NCBI GenBank assembly: GCA_009760855.2
Contig: WPIO01000081.1
Span: forward strand, 575,001 to 639,000
DNA length: 64,000 nt
Origin: Cristatella mucedo
Taxonomy: Eukaryota > Bryozoa > Phylactolaemata > Cristatellidae
Direction: 5' to 3'
Below the pieces are notes generated by a model that worked only from the letters and a program-made list of their open reading frames with translations, did not search any database and was not told the DNA's origin. The position numbers and the translations under genes are program-made. Of this stretch, positions 1 through 57,814 are shown in pieces. Position 1 is the stretch's first letter. The number at the start of each line of letters is the position of its first letter.

Positions 1-31279
<31,279 letters not shown>

Positions 31280-31882
31280 CTCGACCTCTGGCCCTGGAAC
31301 GAGCTCGCCGCCCACGACCGCCGTCGCCGCGCTCAGCTGGCTCTGCGCGAGGGACCATCGGACGCGGTCGGCTCGAGTCGCTCGCGTTGGCGGTTTCGCT
31401 TAGCTAGAGCAGCCCCTCTCCCCGCGCGCGGATCGACCGAAAAAACGGCGTTCGCTGGGTGAGCTGGCTTCCGCGCGGCGGGCGCGTTAAAACGCGGCAC
31501 CGTCCGTGGGAGCGTGCCGCCGCCGCGAAGTCGCCGCTCCAGACGAACGCGCACACTGCGAAAGCTGCGGCCTCGCGAGTGGACCGCACGCGCGCCTGAT
31601 CTGACGAGCGGGCGGGCAAGGAAAGCGTCGTCGACAGAACGCGGCGGCTCGGACGTCGTGGCGTCGCCACGCGCATCCGGCGCCACGCCGTAGCTGAGAC
31701 GCTGCAGACGGAGATGACCGGCTGCAGCGGCGCTACAGTAGGCGAACATGGAAGCGCGCAGGCGGGCGGGCGTGCGCGACGAGTCGCTCGTTCGCCGGGT
31801 ACCGGTCACCGTGAGTGTTGTACTGCAACTAGTCATATTTGAGATTCGCTGAAAGCGTTCGCTCGACACAGCGAGTTTATTA

Positions 31883-31888
31883 ATTAAA
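31883..31888 (+). terminator. Possible poly(A) signal ATTAAA for the multiplexin gene
   Basis: An ATTAAA hexamer, a common variant poly(A) signal, lies about 600 bases after the stop and is followed by a T/G-rich stretch (GGTTGTCTC). No AATAAA occurs between the stop and this point. Assignment is by position only. Confidence 0.35.
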
Positions 31889-33177
31889 GGTTGTCTCAGC
31901 TATAGCGGTGACTTCCTGCGATCGTTCCTAAGTTTCGGACTCGCGAAGGCGTCCGCCGCCGCGTCCATGCGTACGCGCCAGCGGTCTGACCTCTGATCTC
32001 CGACTCTGGGCGACCGGCAAGGCGCGGCAGGCCTCAGTTCATCCTGGGCTAGCCTCACCGTTGCCGCGTTACAGCGTTACTAGCCCGCCCGCTTCGTCAG
32101 CTCGCCTTCTCAAGGCAGCCAGTGTGCAGTGACGTTCGTCCACTTGAGAGCTGCCGACCGCGCTCGCTTTCGTTCGCTGAGTTCCTTACGTCGCGGAACA
32201 CCGTGGCAGCCCAGGGGCCGCGCGGGTGCTGAGCGAGGAGGGACCTGGGAGGAGGTTGAGCAGTGCGCCTGCTTGGCGCACTGGTTGCTAGAAGCAGGCT
32301 GGGCAGAGCAGGATCAGCAGAGGGCCAAGGCCAAGGCCGACAAATTCGGACGAGAATCTCAGCCGAAACCCTATGGTGGTGCAATTTTTTTCCGCATACA
32401 GTCTACCTACCAGGCATAGATAAAGCAGGCAAGGTGAATAATTGCCGTTCAACCGTTGTGCCACTGCGCAAAAGGCCCTCCCGGAATGGGCGGCCGCGCG
32501 TGGTGGCGAGGCGAGGCGCGAGAGCGAGGCGTAGTATTGACAGGATACGAAGCGTTGACAAACTGCTGGCTTTTTTCCGCTCATGAAGACTCGGTTTGAT
32601 TTTTACATTCTATGCGGGTTTTTTCATTTTAAATTATTTCGATTAAGTGCTTAACAATGTTTGTCGACTGTTAAGTAGCTTATGGGTTGCAGGCTTCCTC
32701 ACTTTTCACTGCTGGCATGGAAGCTTTCTATTTCACACTCAAATCCAAAGCGGCTTTTGCAGCGATAGCTAGCGGACATCGTCTCGCGCAACTAGTGGGA
32801 AATTGGCAAACGTAGCTGAATCGAAATGACATTTGATGAAGAGGGCGACACGAAACACTAATATAGAATTGTACAGTGCTTTAAGATAATCGAATCTCTC
32901 TTCTCATAAGCTATACAGGAAGCATGTCAGGTGATCACACCGGCAACTCACCAATAATTTTGTAACCCGTACGAACTCGCGTCTCGGTCTGAGAATCGTA
33001 TCAGCATGTGAATGTGTATTTACACAAGCCAAAAGTTCACTGTCACGCGAGATTCGCGGCGGCGGATCAAGCCCTCAAACTGCAGACGCTAAAAGACGGC
33101 TAAAAGACCGCGAGATCCCGCGCTGGCGTCGGTAACGCAGAGCGGCGGCAGTGCCATCCGATAAAGAAAAGAAAATA

Positions 33178-33320
33178 AATATATACAATTCATCATTACA
33201 GCCCCCAAATGGAACTTAATCTCCATTCGGGAGCTTCCCATGTGCCACGGGGCTCGAGCTCACGACCTCGGCATTCAAATGCATTCACCTTGACCTCGGT
33301 CGGGGTGAGCACCTTAATGC
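33178..33320 (-). mobile_element. SINE S2, diverged copy
   Basis: Plus-strand order: ATACAATTCATCATTACAGC, AATGGAACTTAATCTCCATT, CGGGAGCTTCCCATGTGC, CACGGGGCTCGAGCTCACG, then GACCTCGGTCGGGGTGAGC. A 20-base insert follows the B-box region. Confidence 0.8.
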
Positions 33321-33414
33321 GACCGCGGAGCGTCCAAGTTCGCCAGACGCGCGATTCGCTCTTCGGGTACCAGCTGCACGGAGCGCCGACCGCCGAAGGG
33401 TCCCTCCTCCTTCA

Positions 33415-33465
<51 letters not shown>
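33415..33465. repeat. (CCG)n microsatellite
   Basis: A pure CCG run of about 50 bases in the intergenic region. It gives spurious poly-Ala, poly-Gly and poly-Arg frames. Confidence 0.97.
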
Positions 33466-34916
33466 ATCCGGTTGCAAGAAGCGGGCATTCGGTTGTGGCC
33501 TGGATGACTGCATGACTGTTGGCCGTTGGCATCCACTGTCTGAATGCTTCCACTGAGACAGGGCGTAGACTTGTGTTGCACTGCACGGTGCTTGTTACGT
33601 CTAGGCGAGGTGACATTTTGTAGATCGACGGTAGCGAAAGCTGCCAAGAGATCCGGCGGAACTCGCAGGGGAATCTACTTTGTTCTTCAGTCCTGGGGTT
33701 CTCAGTGCAAGCTCGCAGCAGTGCTGACTCTGCAAAGTAATTATCCCTAATCCCCGTATCATCTAAAGTCTTAAAAGGGTCTGCTTCACGAAAACTATCA
33801 AATATTGAACACTAAACCACATCCAGCAAGGCAGCGAGACGCAGACGTACTCTTTTGTTGCAGCCCAAATGTACTGACGATGACGACTTTGCTTCCTTTT
33901 GTTCACGGAAATGTATCTCAAAAATTAATCCCAAGGATCCTAATAAGATGACAGTTGCGCCACTGTGATTTCCGACACCTGATTAATGCCAGCAATCACT
34001 TTGTGTCTTCCCTTTGCATACTATCCGTCGCTAAAGACCTACTTTGGCTAGTCATGCTGTTACGTGGCCAGCTGTGAAATCCCCGAAATGCATGAACCCT
34101 AAAAAGTGGGACGCGGAAAAGTACTAACCTTTCACCCAATTTCAATGCAGCTTAATAGGCATGATTACTAATGAGCTTATAGTAATCGCATATTGTAGTA
34201 ATTGAAAATTAGTATGTTGTGTTTATTTCATTAAAAAGGCTTAGAAAACGTATCAAGGAAATTATCGCATTATTAACACTGTTATGCAGCAGTATATTGT
34301 ATTTCTCGTGGCTATATGTCAACTATAGGCAGTTTATATACATAAAAGTACGCATGGATTGTCCCTGCGACTGTGATAAGAAAGGACTTGGCCTCAGCTT
34401 CGTCAAAGCGCAGTGTACGCAAAAAAAGGGCGCTGCGACAATAGTAATTATCATAAAGAAACTTATATGTGCCCGCACCGAGTATGTAAGCGCATGAGAA
34501 AACTTAGTACTTAAGCATAGACAGAGCGGGCATAGACAAAGATTGGGTCGTCCTTACGGTATTTTGCTCACGTGCGGTCGGCAAAATATTAGTCACTCTC
34601 CGTTGTCATAAACGCGAATCAGATCGATGACTGCAGCGATGACGCTCATTTGATAGGGAATTTTCGAACAGCCAGCACATATGTTGTGACTCCAATATTT
34701 CTCACAAATTACTGGGTTCCCAATGGAGATTAAATGCGAGAAGGTTTGCCTGACCCTTTCGCTGTGAAAAAGTCTGCCCCACCCAGTACGTGGACCTCTA
34801 TCAAAATATCGATTAACGTTAAACATTGCTTAGTTTAGGCTTGATAAAGGATGTTACTGATTGGTGGCCACCAGTGTCTTTATAATTATTCTAACAGGGT
34901 GGCCTAAGTAACGGTG

Positions 34917-34945
34917 TAATCTAATCTAATCTAATCTAAATCTAA
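34917..34945. repeat. Short TAATC tandem repeat
   Basis: Four to five TAATC units, then TAAATCTAAA, in an AT-rich intergenic stretch. Confidence 0.7.
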
Positions 34946-35019
34946 AGTCTATTTAAGTGCCTGTGTGCTTTTTCGCGCACGATACCTCTTACATCACTAT
35001 TCCTTTAGTAATTGTTTCT

Positions 35020-35100
35020 TTGCAGCGAGTGGTACAGCACTTGGACTGAGATTAAGTTCTCTATGAACGCAATGCATTCGCACTATTATTATTATTCGTA
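35020..35100 (+). mobile_element. L2/S2-type tail fragment
   Basis: CTTTGCAGCGAGTGGTACAG, GACTGAGATTAAGTTCTC and an (ATT)n end follow the common tail, without its second stem arm. Confidence 0.5.
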
Positions 35101-35329
35101 TTAGCAATACATGAGGGGGAGCTTACCGTGCACAGTCATGGGCTGGGTATGCAAAAGCCCGGTACCGATAGTTCGATTAGTTATTCTTCGATTCGATAGT
35201 TCGATTCAGTTTTCAGCTGCGAAGTCTCTCTTCCGAATACACGGACCTGCGTGACGGAGCACACTTCTCTAACGGTCCATAATTTGTTTACAATTAAGCG
35301 TCCAGTACTCTATTCTACTAGAGCTTACT

Positions 35330-37320
35330 GTTTGGTAGCATTGTACACCACTGTTGATCATGAAGCCCTTCTTGAGCGTCTCGAACCACTCCTGGGCATC
35401 ACTGGCTGACTGTCCATCGACAGGCATACGAGGATTACTGTAGGTCGTACCGATCGATCCTAGCAAAGGCCAAGTCTAGCTTCTTTAAAAATATTGTTGA
35501 ATCACAGATCCACAATCCAAAAATGCTGATGTCCACGATCAACCATCTCCTCAACCGCTCCCAGATTAGCTCCTTACCTCATGATCCTTGTGGTGACCTA
35601 GCCGATCGCTCTCTCGATTCTTTGTGCAGAAGATAGACAAGATTAGGGAATGGATATCTCTGCAGCGGTAGCATTATCCCTAGAATGCTGTCCCTCGATA
35701 CCTGGATGCACCTTAATGTTAACATTTAAGCAGGTCACTAGTGATCTCGTCCTGAATTTCATATCCCAATCAAAGAAGACAACAAGTCCTTTGGACCCTA
35801 TTCCCACTGTCCCGCTTCTACGTTGCATCGATCTGCTGCTGCCATGCATAACTAATATCATTAATATGTCATTAGTCTCAGGTCATGTCCCAGAACCTTT
35901 AAAAAAAGCTGTAGTCAGGCCACTTCTCAAGAAAGCGACACTAGACCAACAGAACTTGAGAGCAACTACCACCCAGTCTTTCTTCTACCATTTCTCTCAA
36001 AGACACTGGAACGAGTCATGGTGGACTATTTGAACTCATATAGTGAAAATTCAAACCTTGCTAGTAAGCTTCAGTCTGGCTTATGTGTGTTGACACAGAT
36101 CATCGGAGACACGATCATCCGAGGAACCTTTGAAGTATGGGTTACCTCAGGGCCTCTGTGCTTGGTTCCGTTCTTTTCACGGTTTATACTCTCCCTCTTG
36201 CCGATGTGATTGCCAGGCACAATCTAGGCTGTCATTTCCATGCAGGCGACACTCAGTTGTACTTTTACTTTGATCACTCACAGCCTTCGAGCACTTCGAA
36301 TTCTCTCAATTCCCTTGCTGCATGCATTGATGACATTCGCACATGGATGACAGCAAATTTTATTTAAGTAAATGGTGATAAAACTAACTTACTAGTTATG
36401 GTCAAACCAAGTGTGATTCAGAAATTGGAAAAGCTAACGCTCAAAATCGGCTCTGTCAGCATTTCTCCTGTTGAATCTGCACGAAATCTAGGTGTCATGT
36501 TCCAAAGTGACCTTTCGTTAGACGACCACATCAGTTCCACAGTCAAGTCTGCTACTTCCAGCTACATAACATTGCTAAAGTTTGGGCTTGTTTCAATAAG
36601 GATATCACAAGTTGGTCCATGCATTTGTGACATCCCATCTTGACTTCAACTCACGGCTTGCTGGCCTACCGGCATGTGCAATCAGGCGCTTACAGCCGGT
36701 GCACAACTCATCTGTCATGAGCATCGCAGTTGCCACATCCCACCACTTCTCGCCGACCTGCACTGGCTCTCAGTCAAGCAACGGATCGACTTCAAGATTT
36801 TGTCGCTCACTTTTAGGTCACATCATTCTTTGACTCCAGCCTATCTCTCAGATCTACTCCCCCACCAGGCCAAGCATCGTACCATCCACTTTTCGGAATC
36901 CAACAGTCTACCAATACCTCGTACAAACCTCAAATCCTTTGGAGACCGTGCATTTAGTTCGTATGCTCCCAAAGCCTGGAACTCACTCCCAACTTGCATC
37001 AGGACATCCCCTGACTTGACCACATTAAAAAAGAACTTAAAAACACACCTATTTAGGACAGCATTTGGGGGGTCCCTGTGATTCGTCCTTCACGTGCTTA
37101 TGCGTGCTGACACTGTGCATGCTGCCACTAACCACACTTGCATGCTGACCCTGTGCATGTCACCCTTAACCATGTTGTTAATGCTGTTTATCAAGCATGA
37201 TATTACTCACCATTCAATCGCATTTCCCTTTGGAGCAAATTTAAAGCACCGAGAAAGAGATTGAGTTCCCTGAGAGCGCTTTATCAAGTGCGTTATAATT
37301 ATTAAATGTATCATTATTAT
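35330..37320 (+). mobile_element. L2-like LINE family A, longest copy but broken
   Basis: A fragment of the LDHEALLERL region (35350-35410) precedes sequence from upstream of reverse transcriptase (FKNIVESQIHNPK, TINHLLNRSQIS), then PLDPIPTVPLLRCIDLLLP, VVRPLLKKATLDQQNL, YADDT-type sequence (CHFHAGDTQLYF) and the C-terminal FSSYAPKAWNSLPTCIRTSP. The tail hairpin and (ATT)n end near 37320. Order at the 5' side suggests rearrangement. Intergenic, between the two genes. Confidence 0.88.
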
Positions 37321-38235
37321 TTAGATGACACTCAGTTGCAGCTTTGCTTTGATCCCTCCCAGCCCTCTAGGATGTCGAATTCTTTACAAACCTTTGCTGC
37401 AAGTATTGATGACATCTGCAATGGATGGCAGCAGACTTTCTTAAATTGAATGACGACAAAGTCAATTTTCTTGTTACGGACAAATCAAGTGCGATTCAGA
37501 AATTGGAAAACCTAACGCTCAAAGTCAGCTCCACCAGCATATATCTCCTGTTGAATCTATACCTAGTCTAGGTGTCATGTTCCTAAGTAACCTTTCGTTA
37601 GACGACCATATCAGCACGACAATTAAGTTTGCCTAATTTCAGCTACATAACATTGCTAAAATTCGGGCTTGCTTAGACAGGGATACTACATCCAAATTAG
37701 TCCGCGAATCTGTAACATCCCGTCTCGACTTCTGTAACTGGTCTGTGTGTGTGTGCCATCCGGCGCTTACAGTAGGTGCAAAATTGTGCAGCTAGGCTAA
37801 TCTGTCGTGAGTGTCGCAATTTCCACATCACATCACTTCTCGCCGACCTTCACTGGCCCCCAGTCAAGCAGCACATCGACTGCAAGGTTTTGTCACTCAC
37901 TTTTAGGTCCCTTAGTTCTTAGGCTTCAATCTACCTATTGGATAGACTCCATCACCAGGCTAAGAATCGTAGAACCCGCTGATCTGACTCGAATCTATTT
38001 GCCATTCCTCGTACGAACCTCAAAACCGTTGGAGACCGTGCATTTAGTTCGTATGCTCCCAAAGCCTGGAGCTCACCACCGACGAATGTCACAACGTTCC
38101 CTGACATGGTGACATTTAAAAAGCAGCTTAAAAGCATCTGTTTACTACATCATTTGGTGGGTCTTTGTGGTTCGTTCTTCCTGTGCATGTACCTGCTTAC
38201 ACTATGCCTTCTGCTTGCATGTGTTACCACCAAAA
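37320..38235 (+). mobile_element. L2-like LINE family A, second partial copy
   Basis: Begins abruptly at the DDTQLQLCFDPSQP region directly behind the (ATT)n end of the previous copy, and runs to a C-terminal FSSYAPKAWSSPPTNV segment. Frameshifted. Head-to-tail with the preceding copy. Confidence 0.85.
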
Positions 38236-40624
38236 GTTTGACGACGCTCCGATTGCTGTGGCAGACCTGGCAGGCGAGGCACGCGGCGGCACTGAGCCTA
38301 GCCGACTCGCGTAAGCTACTGCTCGGCACTTTCCACTCCGCTAATTAAGTAGTTATTACTGGCGAACGCCTATTGCTTGGCGGTCGTTCACACTAATAAT
38401 GCATCGAGGAGAATAGCAGCAAACCGAGAATAGACGCCTGAAACAGAAACTTTCGGCGAAGCGACGGCAAATACGCAAATACACTCGTTTAGCCGGGCGC
38501 CGGGCAGCTTGCTGTTATCTGCTGCTGCCTGCTGCTGCCTGCGCGAGCACCTCTTGGCATTCCTAGTTTCACGCCTCCTGGCGCGGAGTGGTGCCGATAA
38601 ATGCACGCTTGAGGAGCTACAGCGTTCCGTTTTCCGCATACAATTCAAGCACCAGCATTTACGAAATCTAAACGTTCGAACGAACGCTCCGGAGCTTTGG
38701 CAACTTCCAGCAAGCGGGCGCCCGGTAGCGGGTCACGTTGGGCTCATTTAGGAGCAGGGAGGGGGGCGACCGACGTTATTCTTAGCAAGCCATTAGTCTT
38801 ACTGCGGTTTGCTTGCAGTCGCGGTGTCTGCTGCATTGAGTCTCCTATTCTTCGCCCGCTGTGAGGTCATCCAGGGATCAACCGCTTCGTAGGCCGAAAA
38901 AGGCCTTTCTGCCATTCCGAGAACAAGCAGTCTAAGCTGGCTCCCATAGGGACTCACGAACGCAGAACATGTTCAAATCTGAGACGGCGAGTTGCTTTAA
39001 TCCGGCATAATAGTAGCTAATCCGTTACTGCACCTAACGACCAAACTGTCCGTGTTAATTTTTAAAAACCGTGATTATATCTCGCCGAACACGTGTCAAT
39101 GATCGGCTGCTATAGCCAACCGATAATATAGGCTCAGCGGGGTCATTCAGATTCGGCGCCCCTTACCGAATCGTGCGAATTAAGGAATATTTTTGTTCAT
39201 GGCAGCAGAGAGCCGTGAGATCTGGGACAACGCTTTATGTTGGCTAGCTCAATAGATAAATTAGCCGTGTGGCAATAGGCGACTTCTATATGCCTAAGCG
39301 ACGGTGTTTTCAGTGTCCTTTTGGCACCATCATGGCGGCATGATGGCGGCATGCAGAGATGAAGGCAGGCGAGCAGTGCAGCAGAGGCAGGGGGAGCTAT
39401 CGGCAGTGACCCACGGCACGAGCCCAAACAGCAGCCTACGGCTGGCTTCAGTCCTTGGCTGCAAAAAGCGCAGCACACGGAACTGCTCAAAAAAGAGCAA
39501 ACCGTTGAGCCCAGGAAGCAAACCTCCCATCATCCGGATAGATAATCCAATAGAGGAGTTGAGATGTTTAATGGTAATCCGGCGTAATGCAGTTAAGATC
39601 ACTAATGGTAAAACAACTCAAACAAGGATCTAGGGAGGGGTGCTTAGCTGTGAGCAGTATTGTTGTCGCGACGAAAGGTAGCGTGACAGCAGCAGGACGC
39701 AGCAGGCCACACGTGGTCCTGCTGAAGCAAGCAAGCTGCCAGCACCATCAAGAGCGGCTGCAGCGGATGGCCAGAAAAAAGTGTGCACCTGGCACGCACT
39801 CGCTGGCATCGCTGGCTCTCCCTGCCGGGTGAATGCCTGCAGGCACACCCTCAAGAGCACGAGCATGCCACACAACACAACACAGCCGTTCCTCAGCAAC
39901 AACACAGTGCCATTGCTCAACAGCACGCTCGCGACGAAGCGTGCCGGATGCTGGTGCCGGCGAAAGCATTCACCGACACCGGCATCCGGGCTTTTGCTGC
40001 AGCAGCGGACAGACCAGGTGCCACGCTGGGAGGCGCTCAGAGGCGGTCGTGCGCACGAGCAGACTGCAAGTTCGGCGAGTGTGTGCCATCGGGACACGGC
40101 TGCGAACGGCAGCAGGAGCAGTGCGAGGGCGATACGGGACCTAGGCCTAGGCGCGCGATCTGCCGTCGACGCCAGCTGTCTTTAGCAACGGACCGGTTAC
40201 GTGGCGGCGGACCCACCGGTGCCGCGCCCGGCATTCTCTCTCGGCGATCGATGCTCGGCACAGCACGACCACTGCGAGCAGAGCGATCGTCGTGTGCAAA
40301 CTCTGACGCGGGCAGAGGTGAGAGAGCTGGTGTGCTGCTCTCAGCAAGCTCGCAAATCGCGAACTAGTGCTGCCAGCGCCAATCGGCACGCCCTGCTCGA
40401 TATTACATGGCAGCGTCGGTGCAGCGCTCGCCATGTTAAGAAACGACGTCGGTGCGGCGAGGCAGGCAGCTTGACTGGCGACGACCAGGAGGTGAAGGCC
40501 GAGCAGATCGCCGGTCTGCTCCTCTCCTCTACATAATGCCAGGGGTGCAAAACCAATGCGGCGCGGCGCTCCGAACGGCAGAGTGGCCGTGCAGCGGTCC
40601 CAGCCGCTGCGGCCGCTAGCGGGC
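38236..40624. other. Intergenic region and probable caspase-8 3' UTR
   Basis: GC-rich frames of 80-190 codons on both strands (39600-40600) lack domains, have Ala/Arg/Cys-rich composition and overlap each other, so they look like chance. No AATAAA on the caspase strand was found close to its stop. Confidence 0.55.
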
Positions 40625-54095
<13,471 letters not shown>

Positions 54096-54489
54096 ATCGA
54101 CTGCTCGCGTTACTGTTTAAGGACGCGGCATAATTGGCACTGCCCTTTTCTGGTAGGGCAGTAGCAAGCCGCCCTTTCTGGTAGGATGGCAGAAAGCCAA
54201 CGAAGATTCAGCCGGTAGAACGCCAGCTACAGTTGTCGCAGTGTCAAGTCAGACGGACCTAAAAAGTAGCTTAGGCGTGAGTCAGGGCAAGGAAAGACAG
54301 TCGAATGGGAAGAAAAATCCCTTTGAACTCGGAAGGAGAGGGTGAGCACCCATCCTTGGGTTAAAATTCCAGTTTTCAGTCCTTAGCGATAAGTAAGCAA
54401 CGTCCCAAGTAGACATCTGAAATTTGGGCGAGCGAATTCGGGCAGATGCTATGCGAAGTGATACGGAGAAACCACGTACGAGTGCACGG

Positions 54490-54490
<1 letters not shown>
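54096..54490 (-). promoter_or_regulatory. Probable caspase-8 5' flank or 5' UTR
   Basis: The 395 bases upstream of the start codon hold no TATA box in a usable position. A near-repeat (CCTTTTCTGGTAGGGCAG / CCCTTTCTGGTAGGATGG on the plus strand, 54145-54190) is visible. A non-coding first exon could lie further upstream; the function is a guess from position. Confidence 0.3.
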
Positions 54491-54554
<64 letters not shown>

Positions 54555-54618
54555 GTCTCTCTCTCTCCTCTCTATCTCTGTCTCTCTGTCCGTCTCCTCT
54601 CTGTCTCTTCTTTGTCTC

Positions 54619-54662
<44 letters not shown>

Positions 54663-54755
54663 CTCTCTCTCTGTCTCTCTCCTCTCTCTCTCTCTGTCTC
54701 TCTCCTCTCTCTCTCTCTGTCTCTCCCCGTCCGTCTCCTCTCTGTCTCTTCTTTG

Positions 54756-54790
<35 letters not shown>

Positions 54791-54827
54791 CTCTCTGTCT
54801 CTCTCCTCTCTCTCTGTCTCTCTCCTC

Positions 54828-54875
<48 letters not shown>

Positions 54876-54938
54876 GTCTCTCTGTCCGTCTCCTCTCTGT
54901 CTCTTCTTTGTCTCCTCTCTCTCTCTCTCCTCTCTCGC

Positions 54939-54984
<46 letters not shown>

Positions 54985-54988
54985 GTCC

Positions 54989-55055
<67 letters not shown>

Positions 55056-55261
55056 GTCTCTGTCTCTCTGTCCGTCTCCTCTCTGTCTCTTCTTTGTCTC
55101 CTCTCTCTCTCTCCTCTCTCTCTCTTTGTCTCTTCTCTGTCTCTTCTTTGTCTCCTCTCTCTCTCGCCTCTCTCGCCTCTGTCTCTCTCCTCTCTATCTC
55201 CTCTCTATCTCCTCTCTCTCTCTATCTCTCTCTCTCCTCTCTATCTCCTATCGCTCTATCT
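54491..55261. repeat. Large CT-rich satellite with higher-order structure
   Basis: About 770 bases of CT with a recurring block CCGTCTCCTCTCTGTCTCTT near 54590, 54731, 54886 and 55072, each followed by CTTTGTCTCCTCTC. It starts about 400 bases upstream of the caspase-8 start codon, so on the caspase strand it is a GA tract in the promoter or 5' UTR area. Confidence 0.96.
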
Positions 55262-56038
55262 CGTGAAAACGAGCGACCTGCAAGCACTACGAGTAAACAC
55301 TACCTCAGAATGCCTATGCCAGACCAAGTCTAGCTCAAGGCAGCGCCGATTGTTATAGGCAGCTCCAGTCACAGAGGAAACGCCGCTGCACCAAACTGTT
55401 CGACTCGTGGATTGCTAAGACGTTACAGCTCGCTCTGCTGGGAGACGGCAGCGTTTGAAGTCAAACTGTGGCGTCTTTAACTGCCACACGCTGGTCGAGT
55501 TTCGAACGGGATTCTCCGTCAATTGGCGACACGAATGCAGCCACTACACCCTCACGGTAGAGGGTACCGTTCGAGGAAGGTCGGTAGAGGTAATTTCCCG
55601 TCCAGGAATGGTTTAGGAAAGTCCCGAGCGCAGTCGAGAGACGCCATGATGCAAGGGATATCCCCCTCCTTGCGTGACGTCAGATCCGAGGGGTCTGGCG
55701 GACCGGTTGTCCCGCGGGTCGCTTTCCATAACGCACTGTAAACAGTACCCAATCGTGCAGCCTGGTTGGGCCAGACGCATCTGCCGCCGGCCGCTCGCGG
55801 CCGACGATCCTTGGATGGCCGCAGCTGCGTAGTAGCCATGGGCCGCTCAACTGCCTCTCTACAGCCAAAGCTGCCGCCAACTTTCCAGCTCTGAGCCTGC
55901 AACTGCACGCACATTTAGTTCATCAACCAACTAGCAGGCTTAGCTGACGAAAGCTGTTGTCGAACTCGGCTTCGCCACTTCTAGCTTCGACGTTAACTGG
56001 CCGACCTCGTGACGGTCGGTTGCTTGATCACTCTCCCC

Positions 56039-56230
<192 letters not shown>

Positions 56231-56437
56231 CATATCCGGGCTAGAAATGTAGGGGCTCGTGGGCGCGTGATGGCGGCGCGACGAAGAGCGAAGCCCCCAC
56301 AAGTCAGTTGTCGTTCTGACGACGACGGCTGTATTGCATTATACGCAGGTGACGCAAGCGTGCGAGCGTACATACGGATGTAGTAGCCATCGTAGAAGCA
56401 GCTCCGGAACGCGCGGAGAGAAGAGAATTGAAGAGAG

Positions 56438-56438
56438 G

Positions 56439-56507
<69 letters not shown>
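56438..56507. repeat. (GA)n microsatellite
   Basis: 70 bases of GA, 210 bases after the CT tract at 56039, so the two form a large imperfect inverted repeat. Confidence 0.97.
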
Positions 56508-56511
<4 letters not shown>

Positions 56512-57732
56512 TAACGTGCGTACAGACCGACGCACGGGCAGAAAGTCCCTTGCTGCAGGACTTCCTGCAGGACGGCGGGTCAGGAGCCCACAGCTGACCC
56601 GTTGCAATTAAATCCAGCTTAGTCAGCCGCTACTGTCCAGCTGCTGCGTTTAATGAGCCGGTACGCGCGCCCGTAGGCCAGGCGGAGCGGTGTGAGTCCG
56701 GCTGTGGTGGAATGACGTGAGCGTAGTCACGCCCATAGAAAGACGCTCCTCTGTCCTGTCTTATTCTCTATCTCCCTACCGACGAAGGTGTTCGGCGCCG
56801 GCACGCCGCTGTTATCAGAGCAATTCCTGTTCTCTATGCGTCCCCGTTCAGCTTGAATTCCTGGGGAAAACCCACCCTCTCCTACCAACACGATACTCTC
56901 TCTGCTTTTGTGCGATTATCTAAGCGCGATACCGTGCTTGTAATAACATTCATTTATTGCCTCTCTTGCAGTGAGTTGTACAGAGCCCGAATAGAGACGC
57001 GGTACTCTAAAGGTACAAAAGACTTGCTATGGCTTTTATTATTTTTATCACGCAACCTATTGTTGCTCTCACCGGTAACAATCAGCGTGTGGAGCTCTCG
57101 CTTGTTCTAAGCGACCGCGTACAAGAATACAGACTGGCCCTGACCTCATTTCGCCTTGCAGCGACTGCTGCGTTTAGCTGCTCATACGCTGGCCATAAAC
57201 GACCCCTCGACCCGCACCTGACCGAGGCGCTTGCCTCGCAAATCAAATAGTGGTCGCGCTCAATGCCGTGTTCTGCCTCCATCTTTAAACTCATAAAATC
57301 CTTAAGCTCTTAAAAGATGGTCGTATTTACAGAGTTCACCAAAAAATCGCAGTTCGGATTCTTTTACTTTTCAAACAAAATCTTTTTTTTGAGTACGATC
57401 TACTACTTCCGGTGTGAATAGGTCTTACAAAATAATTTTATGTAGCACGTCCCAACCATCTGCCAATCACTAAAATTTAGGATTGCATTTAAAATAAGTT
57501 TATCTTGTAGTACGAAAATTTCCAAGAAACTTCTAAATTGTCTACCATTTTTCAAGATCCTCCGTCAAAACTGTTGAAGCCGATGCATCTCCGAGCAAGT
57601 AACGCGCGAACGAGCCTGCGAAGAAGGAGAGGTCTAGCTCTGCCGCGACGCACCACGCCGCCGCTACGGAAGCATGCCCAAGCTGTGAGCCCATCAGGGG
57701 GAGGGGAGGGTGATAGAAGGCGTTTAGGCGCT

Positions 57733-57812
57733 CTGATTTGGCCCAGGGGTTAAGGTGCTCGCGCCTTCGACGACGGAGGTCAGGGTGTTTGCCTTTGACC
57801 ACCCAGGTCGCG
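57733..57812 (+). mobile_element. tRNA-like head fragment
   Basis: TTGGCCCAGGGGTTAAGGTG resembles the S2 A-box and CCCAGGTCGCGGGCT the B-box. It is cut off by the (AAT)n end of the next LINE. Confidence 0.5.
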
Positions 57813-57814
57813 GG

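Larger units (their letters stand above)
31280..35329. other. 3' UTR of multiplexin and intergenic sequence
   Basis: GC-rich to about 32580 (probable 3' UTR to about 31.9 kb), then AT-rich. Contains a SINE S2, a CCG run and a tail fragment. No gene is supported. Confidence 0.6.

Noticed and set aside
39630-40540. Several overlapping open frames of 75-194 codons on both strands
   Set aside because: Low-complexity composition, no motifs, no splice context. The region is probably the caspase-8 3' flank.
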